A stretch of 64,000 bases of DNA from UBA2784 sp964494625 (GTDB taxonomy: Bacteria > Pseudomonadota > Alphaproteobacteria > Micropepsales > Micropepsaceae). The stretch covers positions 744,001 through 808,000 of the forward strand of contig CAZBRT010000001.1 of assembly GCA_964494625.1 (NCBI GenBank), in the 5' to 3' direction. This document shows positions 61,905 through 64,000 of the stretch, piece after piece. The notes beneath the pieces were generated by a model. That model saw nothing but the letters and a program-made list of their open reading frames with translations, did no database searches and had not been told where the DNA came from. A program made the position numbers and the translations under genes. Numbering within the stretch: the first letter of the stretch is position 1; every line of letters begins with the position of its first letter.

Positions 61905-62652
61905 GGCGCTGAAATCTAGTCTGCGGCTGCGGCAAGGTCGAGGGGAAGAAATCCGGTCCATCAACATTGATGGGCGCGAACTGCCCGTGCGCTTCAAGGT
62001 CCATGCACGGGCCAGGCGGATCACGCTCAGGGTGGATGCCCATGGCAGTGCGATTACCGTCACGGCACCTTCGCGGCGCGCATGGGGCGACGCATTGGCC
62101 TTTGCCGAGCGCGAGCGCGAATGGATCGCAAGGCGGCTTGAAAAACTGGGCGCGCGCATTCCGTTTGTGCCGGGCGCCTCCTTTCCGCTGCGCGGTGCGA
62201 TGGTGCGGATTGAACCGGCGTCTCGGGGTGCGCCGCCCGTCAACCTCGATGCAGACGGCGGCATCCTTCATGTCGCGGGGCGGCCGGAGCATGCCGACCG
62301 GCGGGTGCGCGATCATCTGGCCAATGCGGCACGCATCGATCTCAAAGCGCGGGTTGTCGCCCATTGCGCGACGCTCGGCTCGCCTGTGCCGCGGCTTGTT
62401 GTGCGCGACCCCAAAAGCCGGTGGGGAAGCTGCTCGGCCAATGGTCCACTCTCGTTCTCGTGGCGGCTCATCATGGCGCCTCCCTTTGTGCTCGACTATG
62501 TGGCCGCCCATGAAGTGGCCCATCTTGCCGAGATGAACCATGGCCCCCGGTTTCAGGCGCTGGTGCGCCGTCTTGCGCCGCGTGTGCGCTGTGCCGAGGC
62601 ATGGCTGAAGGGAAAGGGTCATCTGCTGCACCGCTATGGCGCGGCGCGATGA
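61903..62652 (+). CDS. YgjP-like M48-type metallopeptidase
   Basis: A 249-residue protein of the YgjP/DUF45 (SprT-related) group. The zinc motif HExxH is in DYVAAHEVAHLAEMNHGPRF, with WGSCSANGPLSFSWRLIM upstream as in the family. The N-terminal half binds strands and may hold a substrate. It is likely cytosolic. It begins two bases inside the divergent VOC gene. Confidence 0.9.
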   Translation: MALKSSLRLRQGRGEEIRSINIDGRELPVRFKVHARARRITLRVDAHGSAITVTAPSRRAWGDALAFAEREREWIARRLEKLGARIPFVPGASFPLRGAMVRIEPASRGAPPVNLDADGGILHVAGRPEHADRRVRDHLANAARIDLKARVVAHCATLGSPVPRLVVRDPKSRWGSCSANGPLSFSWRLIMAPPFVLDYVAAHEVAHLAEMNHGPRFQALVRRLAPRVRCAEAWLKGKGHLLHRYGAAR

Positions 62653-62702
62653 TGTGTCATGATCGGCAGAAGAATGATTGACGCCATTTCGGGAGACACG
62701 AC

Positions 62703-63056
62703 ATGAAACGCGCCGCACTTTTTCTTGCTGCCTCTGTTTTTTCCGTGCCTGCGCTGGCGCAAGATGCGCCGGTCAGTCACCGGCAGGAGCTTTATGATGT
62801 TTGCGCCAATTCGGGTGATGCGTCGGCGTCCGCCGGCTATTGCGGCTGTTCGGCCGACATCCTGGCCGCGCTGCCCGAAGCACAGCAGCTCCTGCTCCTG
62901 GAAATCAGCCGCCTGCATGTTGCGGGCAATCTGACCGAGCAGTCGCTGAAGGATCTGCAGCTTTCGATGGGGCTCGATGATGCCTCATTCCAGGCATTGT
63001 TCCTTGAGGCGACAAATGCCGGCAGTCAGGCTGACAGCGCCTGCATCGGCCAGTAG
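62703..63056 (+). CDS. Small secreted protein with Cys pairs
   Basis: A 117-residue protein with a signal peptide (MKRAALFLAASVFSVPALA, cleaved before QDAP). The mature part has an early ELYDVCANSGDASASAGYCG line with CxC (YCGCSADI), suggesting a disulfide-knit helical bundle, and a final Cys in DSACIGQ. I do not recognise the family. It follows the peptidase gene by 50 bp and converges on the penicillin-binding protein gene. Confidence 0.7.
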   Translation: MKRAALFLAASVFSVPALAQDAPVSHRQELYDVCANSGDASASAGYCGCSADILAALPEAQQLLLLEISRLHVAGNLTEQSLKDLQLSMGLDDASFQALFLEATNAGSQADSACIGQ

Positions 63057-63062
63057 ATCACG

Positions 63063-64000
63063 CTAGCGACGGCGGCTGAAGCGCGTGCCGCGCTCCTCAT
63101 CGGCGCTGCCGTCTGCGGGCGCGTCGATCATGTCATCAGCTGCGGCTTCGTCGGGGCCGATGCCATCGATGATGCCATCGACCAGCTCTTCCAGAATGCC
63201 TGGCGTTTCTTCGGCGTCTTCGGGTGGCGTGTTCTCTTCCCGCAAGGCGTCGGGCGCGTTTTCAAGTGCGATCAAGGGACCGCCTTCCGACAAGGGACCC
63301 GCTGCCACCATGAAGTCATGCCAGATGCGCGCGGGCAGGGTGCCGCCCGTCACTTTCATCATGCCGGTATTGTCGTCATTGCCGATCCAGACACCGGTCG
63401 TGATCGTGCGCGTGAAGCCGATGAACCAGGCATCGCGATAATCGCCTGTCGTGCCGGTCTTGCCCGCGCTCGGGCGATCAGGCAATTGCGCAGCTTTGCC
63501 GGTGCCGGTCAGCACGGTCTCGCGCATCATCGCGACCATCTGGCCGGCAAGCCGGGGGCTGATGACCTGCCAGGCGCTCTGGCCGTCACGTTCGTAGAGC
63601 ACGGTGCCGTCGCGCGCGATCACGCGCACGATGGCGAAAGGCAGGATGCCGCTGCCGCCATTGGCAAAGGGCACATAGGCGCGCGTGAGCTCCAGGAGAT
63701 TGACCTCGGATGTTCCCAGCGCCAGCGCAGGCACGGCCTCAAGCGGTGACGTGATGCCCATGGTGTGCGCCGTCTCGACCACGGCAGCGGCGCCGATATC
63801 GGCGACCAGCTTCACAGCCACCGAATTCAGTGACTTCGACAGGGCGGTCATCAAAGTGACCGTGCCCTTGTAGTCGTCGTCGAAATTGCCGGGCGTCCAG
63901 TTGCCGATGCTGACCGGCTCGTCCACGATGCGGCTTGACGGATCCCAGCCGCGGGCAAGGGCTGCAAGATAGACAAAGGGCTTGAACGCAGAGCCCGGCG
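63063..64000 (-). CDS. Class A penicillin-binding protein (PBP1A-like), C-terminal part
   Basis: The frame runs off the right edge; the part here is the transpeptidase domain end. It begins at the edge with PGSAFKPFVYLAALARG, holding the catalytic SxxK (SAFK), then SxN in LSKSLNSVAVKL and KTG in PSAGKTGTTGDYRDAWFIGF. A ~70-residue acidic tail with DAPADGSADEERGTRFSRRR closes it. It links peptidoglycan strands at the inner membrane. The transglycosylase half lies outside the window. Confidence 0.92.
   Translation of the reverse strand, partial: PGSAFKPFVYLAALARGWDPSSRIVDEPVSIGNWTPGNFDDDYKGTVTLMTALSKSLNSVAVKLVADIGAAAVVETAHTMGITSPLEAVPALALGTSEVNLLELTRAYVPFANGGSGILPFAIVRVIARDGTVLYERDGQSAWQVISPRLAGQMVAMMRETVLTGTGKAAQLPDRPSAGKTGTTGDYRDAWFIGFTRTITTGVWIGNDDNTGMMKVTGGTLPARIWHDFMVAAGPLSEGGPLIALENAPDALREENTPPEDAEETPGILEELVDGIIDGIGPDEAAADDMIDAPADGSADEERGTRFSRRR

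Overview
The window is a stretch of a GC-rich alphaproteobacterial chromosome. That assignment rests on metX-metW, a chorismate mutase-hisC-tyrC operon, a COQ7-type ubiquinone hydroxylase, IalB-like and DUF2125 proteins, and an inner-membrane/outer-membrane gene set typical of free-living, probably aquatic Alphaproteobacteria. The order cannot be fixed from the sequence alone. Coding density is high, genes often overlap by 4 bp (ATGA) in short operons, and there is no phage, integrase, transposase, rRNA or CRISPR.

Region by region. 1-6.2 kb: end of a YcaQ-like gene, a DUF2125 gene, then aromatic amino acid synthesis (chorismate mutase/prephenate-dehydratase-like protein, HisC, TyrC) on the minus strand, divergent from metX-metW. 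6.2-12.2 kb: a SnoaL-like protein, a two-gene membrane/vWA-like module, GluQ-RS, a carboxylesterase, an ECF sigma factor overlapping a DUF6768 gene, and an HNH nuclease. 12.2-15.8 kb: dsbB-coq7-GNAT, a sulfotransferase, tRNA-Leu(CAA) and a DUF1993 gene. 15.8-20.5 kb: an EamA permease, two toxin-antitoxin-like pairs (DUF433/DUF5615 and DUF4160/DUF2442-HTH), and an operon of a small membrane protein, a WD40 protein and a glutathione transferase (GST). The DUF4160/DUF2442 pair lies between two exact 35-bp direct copies of the GST 3' end, the footprint expected of a small cassette inserted at that gene.

20.9-25.9 kb: a zinc operon behind a Zur-box-like palindrome: a tiny His-rich membrane protein, znuC, znuB, znuA, an SO_0444-type metal permease and a CobW GTPase. 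25.9-32.4 kb: MOSC protein, MsrA, an outer-membrane barrel protein, a GMC oxidoreductase with a Tat-signal partner, and two paralogous CHAP lipoproteins. 32.5-36.4 kb: a TetR/HlyD/ABC exporter operon with a perfect 9-2-9 operator.

36.9-51.4 kb is the most striking part. An IalB-like gene precedes an 11-kb gene for a 3,697-residue surface protein: signal peptide, an inverse-autotransporter (intimin/invasin type) beta-barrel, and about 100 beta-helix coils of about 31 residues. The passenger is rich in Tyr, Asp, Asn and Gly, and I find no lysine or cysteine in its last ~3,300 residues. A TPR-sulfotransferase gene follows on the same strand, which suggests, without proving, that the acidic Tyr-rich adhesin could be sulfated. 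51.5-64 kb: lipid, redox and housekeeping genes (TusA-like, acyl-CoA synthetase, GST, prolyl oligopeptidase, luciferase-like oxidoreductase, two alcohol dehydrogenases, SufE, VOC protein, YgjP-like peptidase) and the C-terminal part of a class A penicillin-binding protein cut by the right edge. Two families of intergenic repeats occur at 10.4, 20.5, 20.7 and 51.4 kb.
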